From Formosa algae (GTDB taxonomy: Bacteria; Bacteroidota; Bacteroidia; Flavobacteriales; Flavobacteriaceae), in assembly GCF_001439665.1 (NCBI RefSeq), contig NZ_LMAK01000067.1, forward strand, positions 62,001 to 126,000: a DNA stretch of 64,000 bases, written 5' to 3'. Positions within the stretch are counted from its first letter, which is position 1; the number at the start of each line of letters is the position of its first letter. Made by a program: the position numbers and the translations under genes. The notes below the pieces were generated by a model. The model was not told the origin of the DNA and made no database searches. It saw nothing but the letters and a program-made list of their open reading frames with translations. Shown here piece by piece: positions 7,537-17,337 of this stretch.

Positions 7537-10500
7537 TTAATTAAGTTTATAAAACACCTCTTCCTGATCTAGTGCATGTAATAATTCTTGCGATATGGTT
7601 ATTTTCTGTGTACGACTTACCATTGGTAATTTTACTTTATCTTCTTGATCGTACACCAAGAAATTTAATAATTTAGTGCCCACATGATCATCAAACAACT
7701 GCTTTAAATTAGTCACCTTAGTTTCGGTTAAGTTAGCTATGTTTAATTGAATAGACAACTTTTTAGCATATTGATCCATAACATCGTGTAACAACTGAAA
7801 GCTATTAAACTGAATTCTCGGGTCACTCTTCTTTCCTGTATCTTTATTTACCCAACCTTCTCGTACAAATGTTTTAACGTGTACAAAACTATTTACCACA
7901 AAAAAGTGTCTAAATTTTAAATAGTCTTCACCAAAAATTCTGAATTCAAAACTATCGTTATAATCATCAATAGTAAACAATGCCCATCCTTTCCCTTGTT
8001 TACTTACTCGGTGTTGCACATCGGTAATAACGCCTCCAAAAGTAAGTTCTGCATTAAGACAATTTTCTAAATTTCTAAACATACTTAAGTTGGCATTACA
8101 GAAACTTTTCATCTCCACTTTAAAATCGTCTAGCGGATGTCCAGAAATATAGATTCCAACAACTTCTTTCTCTCTGGCCAATTTTTCCATGGTTCCCCAT
8201 TCTTCAGCTGGTGGCACTAAAGGTTCATCTATTTGCACATCACTGGCATCTCCAAACAAACTGACTTGAGCAGAATTTTCATTTTCTTGATGCTTATTTC
8301 CGTATTTAACAGCTTTTTCTAAAAACGTAATTCCATCACCTTCATCTTGGAAGTATTGTGCACGATGTGTGTCTGTAAAACAATCAAATCCTCCGGCTAA
8401 TGCAAGGTTTTCAAATGCTTTTTTGTTGGCTGCACGCAAATCTATACGTTTTGCTAAATCGAAAATAGATTTATAATGTCCATCTTCTTCTCTATTTTTA
8501 ACAATCGTCATTACAGCACCATGTCCAACACCTTTTACGGCTCCCATCCCGAAACGAACGGCATATTCATCATTAACAGAAAACTTATAAAACGATTCAT
8601 TAACGTCTGGTCCAAGCACGCTTAACTTCATACGTTTACATTCTTCCATAAAGAAAGTAACCTGCTTAATATCGTTCATGTTATTCGATAAAACCGCAGC
8701 CATATATTCTGCAGGATAATGTGCTTTTAAATAGGCTGTTTGGTAAGCAATCCATGCATAACAAGTCGAGTGAGATTTGTTAAAGGCATAACTTGCAAAG
8801 GCTTCCCAGTCTTTCCAAATCTTTTCTAATTTCTTAGGGTCATGTCCTTTTTCGCTCGCTTGATTAATGAATTTAGGTTTCATTTTATCCAGTACAGCAA
8901 TCTGTTTTTTCCCCATCGCCTTACGCAAAACATCGGCTTCACCTTTAGTAAAGTCGGCCAATTTTTGCGACAAGAGCATTACTTGCTCCTGGTAAACTGT
9001 AATTCCATACGTTTCTTTTAAATACTCTTCCATTGCTGGTAAATCGTATTCAATTTCTTCTTCACCGTGCTTTCTTCTAATAAAACTCGGTATATATTCC
9101 ATTGGACCTGGTCTATACAAGGCATTCATGGCAATAAGGTCATCAAAAACAGTTGGCTTTAAAGACTGCATGTGTTTCTGCATTCCAGGAGATTCATATT
9201 GGAACACACCTACAGTTTCTCCGCGCTGGAACAACTCATAGGTTTTCACATCATCTAACGGGAAATTCTCTGGATCGAGATCTATATTGTGCTTTGCTTT
9301 TACAATCTTAACAGTGTCCTTAATAAGCGTTAATGTTTTTAACCCTAAAAAGTCCATTTTTAAAAGCCCTGCATCTTCCACCACCGAGTTATCAAACTGA
9401 GTGACATATAGATCGGAATCTTTTGCCAAAGACACTGGAACGAACTTGGTAATATCGTCTGGCGTAATAATCACACCACACGCATGAATACCAGTATTCC
9501 TAACAGAACCTTCTAAACGTCGTGCAAGGTTTAAAGTTTCTGCTTCTAAATTATTTCCATCGGCCAGACTAATAAGTTCATTAACCTTTTCTAAGTCTTC
9601 AGCTCTAAATTTTTCTTTTAATCCTTTTTCATCTAAACCAAAAATTTTGTTCAGTTTAGACATATTCGGAATTAACTTCGCAATTCTATCGGCTTCAAAA
9701 AGCGGTAAATCTAATACTCTCGCGGTGTCACGAATAGAAGATTTAGCAGCCATGGTACCGTAAGTAATAATTTGCGCAACCTGATTACTTCCATATTTCT
9801 CGATAACGTAATCCATAACACGACTTCGACCTTCATCATCAAAATCGATATCAATATCAGGCATACTTACACGATCAGGATTCAAGAAACGCTCAAAAAG
9901 TAAGTTGTACAACATTGGGTCGATGTTGGTAATCCAAAGGCAATATGCCACCACCGATCCAGCTGCAGATCCACGTCCTGGCCCTACAGAAACATCCATT
10001 TTTCTAGCGGCACGAATAAAATCTTCTACAATTAAGAAATACCCAGGATACCCTGTTTTCTCGATAACGGAGAGCTCAAAATCTAAACGCTCAATAACGT
10101 CTGGAGACAACTCTTCACCATAACGAATTTTAGCACCTTTATAAGTAATATGTCTTAAAAATGCATTTTCACCACGTTTTCCTCCATCGACATCATCTTC
10201 TGCATGCTGAAATTCTTCTGGAATATCGAACTTAGGTAATAATACATTTCTGGCTAATTCAAAAATCTCAATCTTATCTACAACCTCTTGGATGTTGGTA
10301 ATCGCTTCTGGAATATCTTTAAAGAGGGACTTCATTTCGTCTGAAGTCTTAAAATAATATTCCTGATTTGGCATCCCATAACGGTAACCACGACCACGAC
10401 CTATTGGTGTAGATTGCTTTTCTCCGTCGCGCACACAAAGTAAAATATCGTGTGCATTCGCATCGGTTTGGTCTACATAATACGTGTTATTTGTTGCAAT

Positions 10501-11925
10501 TAATTTAACGTCATGCTTCTTGGCGAATTCTATTAAAACAGGATTTACACGATTTTCGTCTTCCTGATTGTGACGCATTAATTCTATATATAAATCATCG
10601 CCAAACTGCTCTTTCCACCACAACAAGGCTTCTTCTGCCTGATTCTCTCCTACATTAAGCACCTTACTTGGCACTTCACCATATAAATTTCCTGTTAAAA
10701 CAATAAGGTCTTCCTTATAGTGTTCTATCAGTTTTTTATCAACTCTAGGCACATAATAAAATCCATCTGTAAAGGCTGCAGATGATAATTTTGCTAAATT
10801 ATGATACCCATTTTTATTTTTTGCAATAATGACAATTTGATACCCATTGTCTTTTCTACTCTTATCTAAATGATCCTCGCAAACGAAAAACTCACACCCT
10901 AGAATAGGTTTCATTTCATTTAACTTAGGCTCTTTTCCTGCTGCAATATCTTCCTCATTCTTTGCTTTAACCCCTTTATTATGATTAATAACAGCACGTA
11001 CAAAATGAAATGCCCCCATCATATTGGCATGATCTGTAAGCGCTACCCCAATCATATTTTGTTTTGCAGCTGCAGAAACCAAATTAGGAATACTTATGGT
11101 AGATTGTAAAACAGAGAATTGCGTATGATTATGTAAATGCGCAAAATTAACATCAGATAATTCTGAAATGTTTTGTTTAATCTCGGCTGCAGAAAGATCT
11201 GTAGCTTGCGCTTTTTGCAAACGCTCATTAATTTTAGCACTCGCCTTTTTTAAGTTGATGTGTTTTAAACCAATCAACTGAATTTCCTGAGGATTTGCTT
11301 TATTGAAACGCTCAAAATAGTCTTTCTCTACATCTAAAGCTTCAACAGTATATTGTTGTCTTCTTATTAATTCAAAGAAACATCGGGTTGTTGCTTCCAC
11401 ATCGGCAGTGGCATTATGCGCTTCACCAAAAGGTTTATTAAATAAAAACTGATGCAGTTCTGTTAATGTTGGCAATTTAAATCGTCCGCCTCGTCCACCA
11501 GGAATCTGACATAATTTTGCAGTAATTTCGGTACAGGTATCTAAAACAGGAAGTTCTTGCAAAGCATTGGCAACATCTTCTCTATGGAATTCTGCCCCCA
11601 TAATATTAACATCGAAGCCCACATTCTGCCCAACAACAAATTTGGTTTTACTTAATGCAACATTAAATTTTTCTAAGACTTCACTCAGTGAAATTCCTTG
11701 TTCCGCAGCTAGTTCTGTAGAAATACCGTGAATTTTTTCTGCATCGTAAGGAATATTAAAGCCTTCTGGTTTTACCAAATAATCCTGATGTTCTATACAA
11801 TTCCCAAGCTCATCATGCAATTGCCAAGCGATTTGTATACATCTTGGCCAGTTATCTGAATCGCTAATCGGAGCATCCCAACGCTTTGGTAAACCTGTTG
11901 TTTCGGTATCGAATATTAAATACAT
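7537..11925 (-). CDS. dnaE: DNA polymerase III alpha subunit with N-terminal exonuclease
   Basis: This is the 1,462-residue replicative polymerase. Residues about 1-185 are a DnaQ-like 3'-5' exonuclease with all three Exo motifs visible (DTETTGLP near residue 6, VGQNVGFDVN near 100, HNATADVEAT near 175). A PHP domain follows (HLHNHTQFSVL near 262, LTDHANM near 297). The C-family polymerase core has GRGSAAGS near 650 and the catalytic PDIDIDFDDEGR near 690, and there is an OB-fold near 1290-1370. Fusion of proofreading and polymerase explains the extra length over the usual 1,150 or so residues and is common in Flavobacteriaceae. The next gene upstream on the minus strand has its own terminator, so dnaE is probably transcribed alone. 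Confidence 0.97.
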   Translation of the reverse strand: MYLIFDTETTGLPKRWDAPISDSDNWPRCIQIAWQLHDELGNCIEHQDYLVKPEGFNIPYDAEKIHGISTELAAEQGISLSEVLEKFNVALSKTKFVVGQNVGFDVNIMGAEFHREDVANALQELPVLDTCTEITAKLCQIPGGRGGRFKLPTLTELHQFLFNKPFGEAHNATADVEATTRCFFELIRRQQYTVEALDVEKDYFERFNKANPQEIQLIGLKHINLKKASAKINERLQKAQATDLSAAEIKQNISELSDVNFAHLHNHTQFSVLQSTISIPNLVSAAAKQNMIGVALTDHANMMGAFHFVRAVINHNKGVKAKNEEDIAAGKEPKLNEMKPILGCEFFVCEDHLDKSRKDNGYQIVIIAKNKNGYHNLAKLSSAAFTDGFYYVPRVDKKLIEHYKEDLIVLTGNLYGEVPSKVLNVGENQAEEALLWWKEQFGDDLYIELMRHNQEDENRVNPVLIEFAKKHDVKLIATNNTYYVDQTDANAHDILLCVRDGEKQSTPIGRGRGYRYGMPNQEYYFKTSDEMKSLFKDIPEAITNIQEVVDKIEIFELARNVLLPKFDIPEEFQHAEDDVDGGKRGENAFLRHITYKGAKIRYGEELSPDVIERLDFELSVIEKTGYPGYFLIVEDFIRAARKMDVSVGPGRGSAAGSVVAYCLWITNIDPMLYNLLFERFLNPDRVSMPDIDIDFDDEGRSRVMDYVIEKYGSNQVAQIITYGTMAAKSSIRDTARVLDLPLFEADRIAKLIPNMSKLNKIFGLDEKGLKEKFRAEDLEKVNELISLADGNNLEAETLNLARRLEGSVRNTGIHACGVIITPDDITKFVPVSLAKDSDLYVTQFDNSVVEDAGLLKMDFLGLKTLTLIKDTVKIVKAKHNIDLDPENFPLDDVKTYELFQRGETVGVFQYESPGMQKHMQSLKPTVFDDLIAMNALYRPGPMEYIPSFIRRKHGEEEIEYDLPAMEEYLKETYGITVYQEQVMLLSQKLADFTKGEADVLRKAMGKKQIAVLDKMKPKFINQASEKGHDPKKLEKIWKDWEAFASYAFNKSHSTCYAWIAYQTAYLKAHYPAEYMAAVLSNNMNDIKQVTFFMEECKRMKLSVLGPDVNESFYKFSVNDEYAVRFGMGAVKGVGHGAVMTIVKNREEDGHYKSIFDLAKRIDLRAANKKAFENLALAGGFDCFTDTHRAQYFQDEGDGITFLEKAVKYGNKHQENENSAQVSLFGDASDVQIDEPLVPPAEEWGTMEKLAREKEVVGIYISGHPLDDFKVEMKSFCNANLSMFRNLENCLNAELTFGGVITDVQHRVSKQGKGWALFTIDDYNDSFEFRIFGEDYLKFRHFFVVNSFVHVKTFVREGWVNKDTGKKSDPRIQFNSFQLLHDVMDQYAKKLSIQLNIANLTETKVTNLKQLFDDHVGTKLLNFLVYDQEDKVKLPMVSRTQKITISQELLHALDQEEVFYKLN

Positions 11926-12011
11926 AAAATCTGTTGTGCTAAAAAAATAAGGAGGTTAAAATTAAGAATTATTATGGGTTATCCGACCACTGTTTACATT
12001 CTTTTATAAAC

Positions 12012-12038
12012 AAAAAAAGCAACACTAAATGTTGCTTT
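12012..12038 (-). terminator. Terminator of the 12.1 kb lipoprotein gene
   Basis: The stem AAAGCAACA/TGTTGCTTT with a 5-base loop is followed by a T-run on the minus strand, 23 bases after the lipoprotein stop codon and upstream of dnaE. Confidence 0.82.
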
Positions 12039-12060
12039 ATATAAACCGTTCTATTTGAAT

Positions 12061-12570
12061 TTATTCGGTAACAAATGGCACTTCGTAAAACACACCTTCA
12101 TTAAAATCTACTTTATTCTCTCCAGAATTGGTATAAGCCGTAAACCAAAACACACCACTTACATAGCCTTCAGTAGTATTAATATCGGTAACTTCTATGG
12201 CACCTTCAGAATAATATACCACACTCTCGTCTATATTTGGTGTACTTATATTATCTACCGCATTATATAATGTAGAATAAGTAACTCCAGTTTCATCTGT
12301 AAAAGTTCCCGTTGCTGTAGCGTCTTCATCCTCACCCACAACGCCTACTAAATAGGTGCCCGTTTTTAATTCTGGTAATTCCATGGTAATGGTAGCCTCG
12401 TTGCCCGTTGCAGTGATAATTAATGTGCCGGAATTAGAAACTTCTTGCGTTAATGTTGTCCATAATTCGCCATTTCTCTTTGCTTGTAGTGCTGGGTAAT
12501 TAAACTCTAAATCTTCATCACATGAGGTAAACACTAAACCAACTAAAACTACAGCAAACCAGGTTTTCAT
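12061..12570 (-). CDS. Hypothetical lipoprotein, DUF6252-like
   Basis: This 169-residue protein has a lipoprotein signal (hydrophobic stretch then FTSC, with Cys at about residue 17). The mature part begins with an ALQAKRNGELW segment and continues as a small all-beta domain rich in Thr, Gly and acidic residues. This pattern resembles the DUF6252 family of Bacteroidota surface or periplasmic lipoproteins; I recognise it from memory only. It has its own promoter (12599-12626) divergent from rpsP and its own terminator. No function can be given. Confidence 0.75.
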   Translation of the reverse strand: MKTWFAVVLVGLVFTSCDEDLEFNYPALQAKRNGELWTTLTQEVSNSGTLIITATGNEATITMELPELKTGTYLVGVVGEDEDATATGTFTDETGVTYSTLYNAVDNISTPNIDESVVYYSEGAIEVTDINTTEGYVSGVFWFTAYTNSGENKVDFNEGVFYEVPFVTE

Positions 12571-12598
12571 AAATTAATTCTCTTTTTCGTTAGATATT

Positions 12599-12626
12599 CA
12601 AAAATAGGATAAAATTTGAATACCAA
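12599..12626 (-). promoter_or_regulatory. Promoter of the lipoprotein gene
   Basis: On the minus strand TTG - 17 bases - TATTTTTG matches the -33/-7 consensus. The -7 element lies 28 bases before the ATG at 12570. Confidence 0.7.
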
Positions 12627-12644
12627 TTCATATATAATAAGTTA

Positions 12645-12673
12645 TTGGAAATTAAATTTTTATAGTATCTTTG
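12645..12673 (+). promoter_or_regulatory. Promoter of rpsP
   Basis: TTG at 12645-12647, an 18-base spacer, then TATCTTTG at 12666-12673 fit the Bacteroidota promoter consensus. The leader to the rpsP ATG is about 40 bases. Confidence 0.75.
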
Positions 12674-12719
12674 CGCCTTATTAATAACCGAGGTCGAGAA
12701 CCTCAAATAATTAATTATT

Positions 12720-13244
12720 ATGCCTGTAAAAATTAGATTACAAAGACATGGTAAAAAAGGGAAACCTTTTTACTGGATCGTTGCAGCAGATGCAAGATCA
12801 AAAAGAGATGGTAAATACTTAGAAAAATTAGGTATCTACAATCCAAACACAAACCCTGCAACTATCGAATTAGATGTAAACGGTGCTGTAACATGGTTAC
12901 AAAACGGTGCACAACCAACAGATACTGCAAAAGCAATTTTATCTTACAAAGGTGCTATGCTTAAAAATCACCTTGCTGGTGGTGTTAGAAAAGGTGCTTT
13001 AACTGAAGAGCAAGCTGAAGCTAAATTTAATGCTTGGGTTGAAGAAAAAACTGCAAAAGTATCATCTAAAGAAGATGGTTTAGCAAAAGCTGATGCTGAT
13101 GCTAAAGCAAAAGCTTTAGAAGCTGAAAAAGCTGTAAATGATGCAAGAACTGCTGCTGCCGCTGAGGCTGAAGCAGAAGTAAAAGCTGCTGAAGAAGCTG
13201 CTAATGCTGAAACTGCAGAAGAAACTTCTAACGAAGAAGAATAA
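12720..13244 (+). CDS. rpsP: 30S ribosomal protein S16 with Ala/Glu-rich tail
   Basis: The first 80 or so residues are a typical S16 (begins MPVKIRLQRHGKKGKPFYWIV, then DARSKRDGKYLEKLGIYNP). The remaining 90 or so residues form a low-complexity Ala/Glu/Lys/Asp tail, probably a charged helix, ending in a run of acidic residues. Such tails on S16 are usual in Bacteroidota, so the 174-residue length is not a fusion artefact. It starts the rpsP-rimM-trmN6 group; a terminator directly after it would make rpsP the most strongly expressed member. Confidence 0.97.
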   Translation: MPVKIRLQRHGKKGKPFYWIVAADARSKRDGKYLEKLGIYNPNTNPATIELDVNGAVTWLQNGAQPTDTAKAILSYKGAMLKNHLAGGVRKGALTEEQAEAKFNAWVEEKTAKVSSKEDGLAKADADAKAKALEAEKAVNDARTAAAAEAEAEVKAAEEAANAETAEETSNEEE

Positions 13245-13266
13245 AAAATTAATTTTTTATACTTTT

Positions 13267-13297
13267 AAAACCTGACAATTATTTGTCAGGTTTTTTT
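13267..13297 (+). terminator. Terminator between rpsP and rimM
   Basis: The stem AAAACCTGACAA/TTGTCAGGTTTT with a 4-base loop is followed by a T-run. It ends only about 12 bases before the rimM ATG, so rimM expression must come from read-through or from processing around the hairpin. Confidence 0.85.
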
Positions 13298-13309
13298 ATT
13301 TGAAATATT

Positions 13310-13840
13310 ATGAAAAAAGAAGAATGTTTCTTTCTAGGAAAGATTGTAAAAAAATACAGTTTTAAAGGTGAACTACTAATAAAACTCGATACAGACGAAC
13401 CTGAACTGTTTGAAGATATGGATTCAGTTTTTATAGATTTACGAAATAATTTAGTTCCGTTTTTTATTGAATCTTCGCAACTTCACAAATCGGAATTGTT
13501 ACGTGTTAAATTTGAAGATGTAGATTCTGAAGCAGATGCCGATGCTTTAATGAAATCGGATTTATACTTACCGCTCGATTTTTTACCTGAGTTAGAAGGT
13601 AACAAATTCTATTTTCATGAAATTATAGGATTCACTGTCGAAGATCTTAATTTTGGAAAAGTAGGTATTATTAAAGCTATTAACGATTCTACCGCTCAGG
13701 CCCTTTTTGAAATAGATCGCGATGGTATTGAAATATTAATTCCGATGAATGATGAGTTTATTTCGAAAGTAGACAAGCCTAACAAAACCATTTTTGTAGA
13801 AACACCAGAAGGTTTAATTGATTTATATTTAGAGGAATAA
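13310..13840 (+). CDS. rimM: Ribosome maturation factor RimM
   Basis: The 176-residue protein assists maturation of the 30S head and binds S19. It begins with the RimM N-domain (ECFFLGKIVKKYSFKGELLIK) and has a C-terminal PRC-barrel (KFYFHEIIGFTVED ... VGIIKAINDST, IEILIPMNDEFI). It follows rpsP, the classic pairing, although the trmD usually next to it is not seen here. Confidence 0.95.
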   Translation: MKKEECFFLGKIVKKYSFKGELLIKLDTDEPELFEDMDSVFIDLRNNLVPFFIESSQLHKSELLRVKFEDVDSEADADALMKSDLYLPLDFLPELEGNKFYFHEIIGFTVEDLNFGKVGIIKAINDSTAQALFEIDRDGIEILIPMNDEFISKVDKPNKTIFVETPEGLIDLYLEE

Positions 13841-13907
13841 ATCTTATTATTTATAAAAAAGATGCTTCAGAAAGAAAACAACTGAAGCACACCATTCAAA
13901 CTTTTAT

Positions 13908-14621
13908 ATGAGTAAGCCATTTAAATTCAAAGAATTCGAAATTCATCAAGATCGCTGTGCTATGAAAATTGGCACCGATGGCGTATTACTTGGGGCTTGG
14001 GCAAGTATAGACCATCATCCCTTTTCTATTTTAGACATCGGAGCGGGAACAGGTATTATCGCGTTAATGTTAGCACAACGTAGTTCGGCAGAACTCATTG
14101 ATGCGATGGAAATTGACGATGATGCTTACGAACAATGCGTAGATAATTTTGAAAATGCTCCTTGGGGAGACCGCTTGTTCTGTTATCATGCTGCATTAGA
14201 AGAATTTGTTGATGAAATTGAAGATAAATACGATCTTATTATTTCAAATCCGCCATTTTATTCTGAAGATTATAAAACAGAAGATAAACAACGTGACTTA
14301 GCCCGTTTTGCAGACGCGCTTCCTTTTAATCATTTAATAGATAGTGCTTCTAAATTATTAGCAGATCATGGCGTATTTTGTTTAATTGTACCGTTTAAAG
14401 AAGAAAATCATATAATAGAACTAGCATCTAAAGTCAGCTTATTTCCGAATAAAATTTTACATGTAAGAGGCAACCCTGACTCTGACATAAAACGTAGTTT
14501 ACTACAGTTTTCTTTAACTAGAACCGACCTTGAAATTAACGAGCTTATTATAGAAACGGAACGGCATCAATACACCGACGACTATATTAACTTGACCAAA
14601 GATTTCTATTTAAAGATGTAA
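13908..14621 (+). CDS. trmN6: tRNA1(Val) (adenine(37)-N6)-methyltransferase
   Basis: This 237-residue Rossmann methyltransferase has the SAM-binding motif LDIGAGTGIIALMLAQR and the catalytic NPPFYSEDYKTE (NPPF/Y adenine N6 signature). It opens with FKFKEFEIHQDRCAMKIGTDGVLLGAW, characteristic of the TrmN6/YfiC group. It should modify A37 next to the anticodon of tRNA-Val. The gene sits 67 bases after rimM, across a small hairpin at 13863-13889. Confidence 0.9.
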   Translation: MSKPFKFKEFEIHQDRCAMKIGTDGVLLGAWASIDHHPFSILDIGAGTGIIALMLAQRSSAELIDAMEIDDDAYEQCVDNFENAPWGDRLFCYHAALEEFVDEIEDKYDLIISNPPFYSEDYKTEDKQRDLARFADALPFNHLIDSASKLLADHGVFCLIVPFKEENHIIELASKVSLFPNKILHVRGNPDSDIKRSLLQFSLTRTDLEINELIIETERHQYTDDYINLTKDFYLKM

Positions 14622-14718
14622 TGTTTTAATGGGTAATCGTTAAATTTGAGAGATTAGACTTAACATTATTCAACTAAAAGGCAAAAGCAGTTCGCTTTTA
14701 TCTATAAACATAAGTTTT

Positions 14719-15897
14719 ATGAAACCCGATCTATTTGAAGCCCCTGATTATTACAATTTAGACGATCTTTTAACTGAGGAACATAAATTAGTTCGAAATG
14801 CCGCTCGGTCTTGGGTTAAACGCGAAGTCTCTCCAATAATTGAAGATTACGCTCAAAAAGGAGCTTTTCCAAAACACATTATAGGCGGACTAGCAGATAT
14901 AGGAGCATTTGGACCTTATATCCCAGAAGCATATGGAGGTGCCGGATTAGACCAAATATCGTACGGTTTAATCATGCAAGAAATAGAACGTGGCGATTCT
15001 GGAATTCGGAGTACCGCTTCTGTACAGTCATCTTTAGTGATGTATCCCATTTGGAAATACGGTACCGAAGCACAACGTAAAAAATATTTACCAAAATTAG
15101 CAAGTGGCGAATGGATGGGCTGCTTTGGTTTGACAGAGCCTGATTATGGTTCTAATCCGTCTGGAATGACTACACATTTTAAAGATATGGGCGATCATTA
15201 TCTTTTAAACGGTGCAAAAATGTGGATTTCTAATGCACCTTTTGCTCAGATCGCAGTCGTTTGGGCTAAAGACGAAACTGGACGTATTCACGGATTAATT
15301 GTGGAACGTGGCATGGATGGTTTCTCGACTCCAGAAACACACAACAAATGGTCACTTCGTGCCTCGGCAACAGGAGAGCTTATCTTTAATAATGTAAAAA
15401 TCCCTAAAGACCATATACTTCCAAATAAATCGGGATTAAGCGCACCACTTGGTTGTTTAGATTCTGCAAGATATGGCATTGCTTGGGGTGCTATTGGAGC
15501 TGCAATGGATTGTTACGACACCGCCTTACGTTACAGCAAAGAACGTATGCAGTTTGGAAAACCTATTGGACAGTTTCAGCTTCAGCAGAAAAAATTGGCT
15601 GAAATGATTACAGAAATTACGAAAGCTCAATTATTAACCTGGCGTTTAGGTGTATTAAAAAATGAGAACAAAGCGACTTCCGCACAAATTTCTATGGCCA
15701 AACGTAATAATGTAGAGATGGCAATTACCATAGCCAGAGAAGCAAGGCAAATACTTGGTGCTATGGGTATTTCTGGAGAATACAGTATTATGCGACACGC
15801 TATGAATTTGGAAAGTGTGATTACTTATGAAGGCACACACGATATTCACCTTTTAATTACGGGCTTAGATATTACAGGTTTTAATGCTTTTAAATAG
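14719..15897 (+). CDS. Acyl-CoA dehydrogenase, glutaryl-CoA dehydrogenase type
   Basis: This 392-residue flavoenzyme has the acyl-CoA dehydrogenase blocks GCFGLTEPDYGSNPSGM (substrate and FAD side), KMWISNAPFAQIAVVWAK and the C-terminal FAD-binding YSKERMQFGKPIGQFQL. The catalytic base is the Glu of TYEGTHDIHLLI near residue 371, the position and context seen in glutaryl-CoA dehydrogenases. It would oxidise glutaryl-CoA (lysine/tryptophan breakdown) to crotonyl-CoA. No lysine degradation genes are adjacent, so the substrate rests on similarity alone. Confidence 0.88.
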   Translation: MKPDLFEAPDYYNLDDLLTEEHKLVRNAARSWVKREVSPIIEDYAQKGAFPKHIIGGLADIGAFGPYIPEAYGGAGLDQISYGLIMQEIERGDSGIRSTASVQSSLVMYPIWKYGTEAQRKKYLPKLASGEWMGCFGLTEPDYGSNPSGMTTHFKDMGDHYLLNGAKMWISNAPFAQIAVVWAKDETGRIHGLIVERGMDGFSTPETHNKWSLRASATGELIFNNVKIPKDHILPNKSGLSAPLGCLDSARYGIAWGAIGAAMDCYDTALRYSKERMQFGKPIGQFQLQQKKLAEMITEITKAQLLTWRLGVLKNENKATSAQISMAKRNNVEMAITIAREARQILGAMGISGEYSIMRHAMNLESVITYEGTHDIHLLITGLDITGFNAFK

Positions 15898-15936
15898 AAA
15901 TTAAAATACAACCTGTTTTTCATGTATATTTAAACT

Positions 15937-16836
15937 ATGTTTTCATCTCAAAAAAGATTAGATCGCGCTTATAACAATGCTAAAGTTATAACATTCGACG
16001 ATACGTCTAAATTTATTCTCTTTAGTGATTGTCATCGTGGTGACAATAGTATTGCAGATGATTTTGCACACAACAGAAACATATATTATCACGCATTACA
16101 ACAATATTTTAAAAACGGATTTCATTATTGTGAACTAGGAGATGGTGATGAATTATGGGAAAACCTGACGTTTAAATCGATATTCGATGCTCATAAAAAC
16201 GTATATATGGTTATGAAAGCGTTTTACGACGATAACCGTTTAGATTTAATTTGGGGAAATCACGATATGGTGTATCGCAAAGACAGTTACGTCAAGAAAA
16301 ATTTAAGTACGTTTTTCGATCCAAAAACGGGGTTAAATATTCCTTTATTTACAGATATAACTTATCAGGAAGGACTTATTTTAAGGCATAAAGATACCGC
16401 ACAAGAAGTGTTTTTAACACACGGGCATCAGGCCGATTGGTGGAATTACGAATGTTGGAAACTAAGCCGTTTTTTGGTTCAAGTATTATGGAAACCCCTA
16501 AATGTAATGGGCATATCTGATCCCACAAGTCCTGGGAAAAATTATACCGAATTAATCAGAATTGAACGCCGAATAAAGAAGTGGATTAAAAATAATAAGA
16601 ACTTAATAACCATTGTTGGTCATACCCATAGGCCTCGATTTCCCGAACCCGGACATATTGCTTTTTTTAATGATGGTAGCTGTGTACATCCTCACAGTAT
16701 TACCGGTATAGAAATAGAGCACGGAGAAATATCTCTTATTAAATGGGATACATCTACAACAGACGAAGGCTATTTTAGAATTGTACGAACCGTATTAGAC
16801 GGCCCAAAGAAATTGATTGATTATAAGACATCCTAG
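15937..16836 (+). CDS. Metallophosphoesterase (calcineurin-like)
   Basis: The 299-residue protein shows the full metallophosphoesterase motif series: FSDCHRGD (residues 29-36), ELGDGDELW, WGNHDMVY, LTHGHQADWW and VGHTHRP. There is no signal peptide or membrane segment. The substrate is not evident; the set of motifs resembles UDP-2,3-diacylglucosamine hydrolase-like and Icc-like enzymes, but the rest of the sequence does not decide it. It ends convergently with the ferredoxin operon at a bidirectional terminator. Confidence 0.88.
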   Translation: MFSSQKRLDRAYNNAKVITFDDTSKFILFSDCHRGDNSIADDFAHNRNIYYHALQQYFKNGFHYCELGDGDELWENLTFKSIFDAHKNVYMVMKAFYDDNRLDLIWGNHDMVYRKDSYVKKNLSTFFDPKTGLNIPLFTDITYQEGLILRHKDTAQEVFLTHGHQADWWNYECWKLSRFLVQVLWKPLNVMGISDPTSPGKNYTELIRIERRIKKWIKNNKNLITIVGHTHRPRFPEPGHIAFFNDGSCVHPHSITGIEIEHGEISLIKWDTSTTDEGYFRIVRTVLDGPKKLIDYKTS

Positions 16837-16873
16837 AGATTATCTTTTTAACGTATTCACAGTAGTATACAAC

Positions 16874-16914
16874 AATACCCAAAACAACGTTTAGACTAAG
16901 CTGTTTTGGGTATT
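16874..16914. terminator. Terminator between metallophosphoesterase and ferredoxin operon
   Basis: Arms ATACCCAAAAC and GTTTTGGGTAT enclose a loop of about 17 bases, followed by TTTATTTT on the plus strand. It separates two convergent transcription units. Confidence 0.7.
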
Positions 16915-16943
16915 TTATTTTACTTAAATGTTATATAAAGCAT

Positions 16944-17279
16944 CTAACTCTCTGGAGCAAGTGTAACTTTTAAACCTTCCATAGCCGGTGTCATTTGAAT
17001 CTGGCATCCTAAACGGCTATTATCTTTTACGTTAAACGCTTCAGATAGCATCGCCTCTTCATCGTCTTGCATTTCTGGTAATTCGGTATCTGACTCCACA
17101 TAACACTGACAAGATGCACACATGGCCATACCGCCACACACACCAATGGTTCCTTCTGGAGCAAGCTCGTAAGAACGTACGACTTCCATTAAATTCATTG
17201 CCATATCTGTAGGTGCTACAACTTCGTGTTCCACACCATCTCGATCTGTTATCTTAATATTTATATCTTGTTCTTCCAT
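16944..17279 (-). CDS. 2Fe-2S ferredoxin (adrenodoxin-like)
   Basis: This 111-residue electron carrier has four cluster ligands visible as Cys48, Cys54, Cys57 (GVCGGMAMCASC) and Cys92 (RLGCQI), the spacing of vertebrate-type/adrenodoxin-like ferredoxins. The surface is very acidic. It is the last gene of the mrp-nifU-reductase-ferredoxin run, 58 bases after the TrxR-like ferredoxin reductase, its probable electron donor. Confidence 0.93.
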   Translation of the reverse strand: MEEQDINIKITDRDGVEHEVVAPTDMAMNLMEVVRSYELAPEGTIGVCGGMAMCASCQCYVESDTELPEMQDDEEAMLSEAFNVKDNSRLGCQIQMTPAMEGLKVTLAPES

Positions 17280-17337
17280 AGTAAATTACTGCTTGGTGGA
17301 TTTCTAAAAAAACTCCGCCAAAACTACACTTTATTTT

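Noticed and set aside
12720-13244. S16 fused to another protein
   Set aside because: The C-terminal half is a low-complexity charged tail of the sort usual in Bacteroidota, not a second domain.
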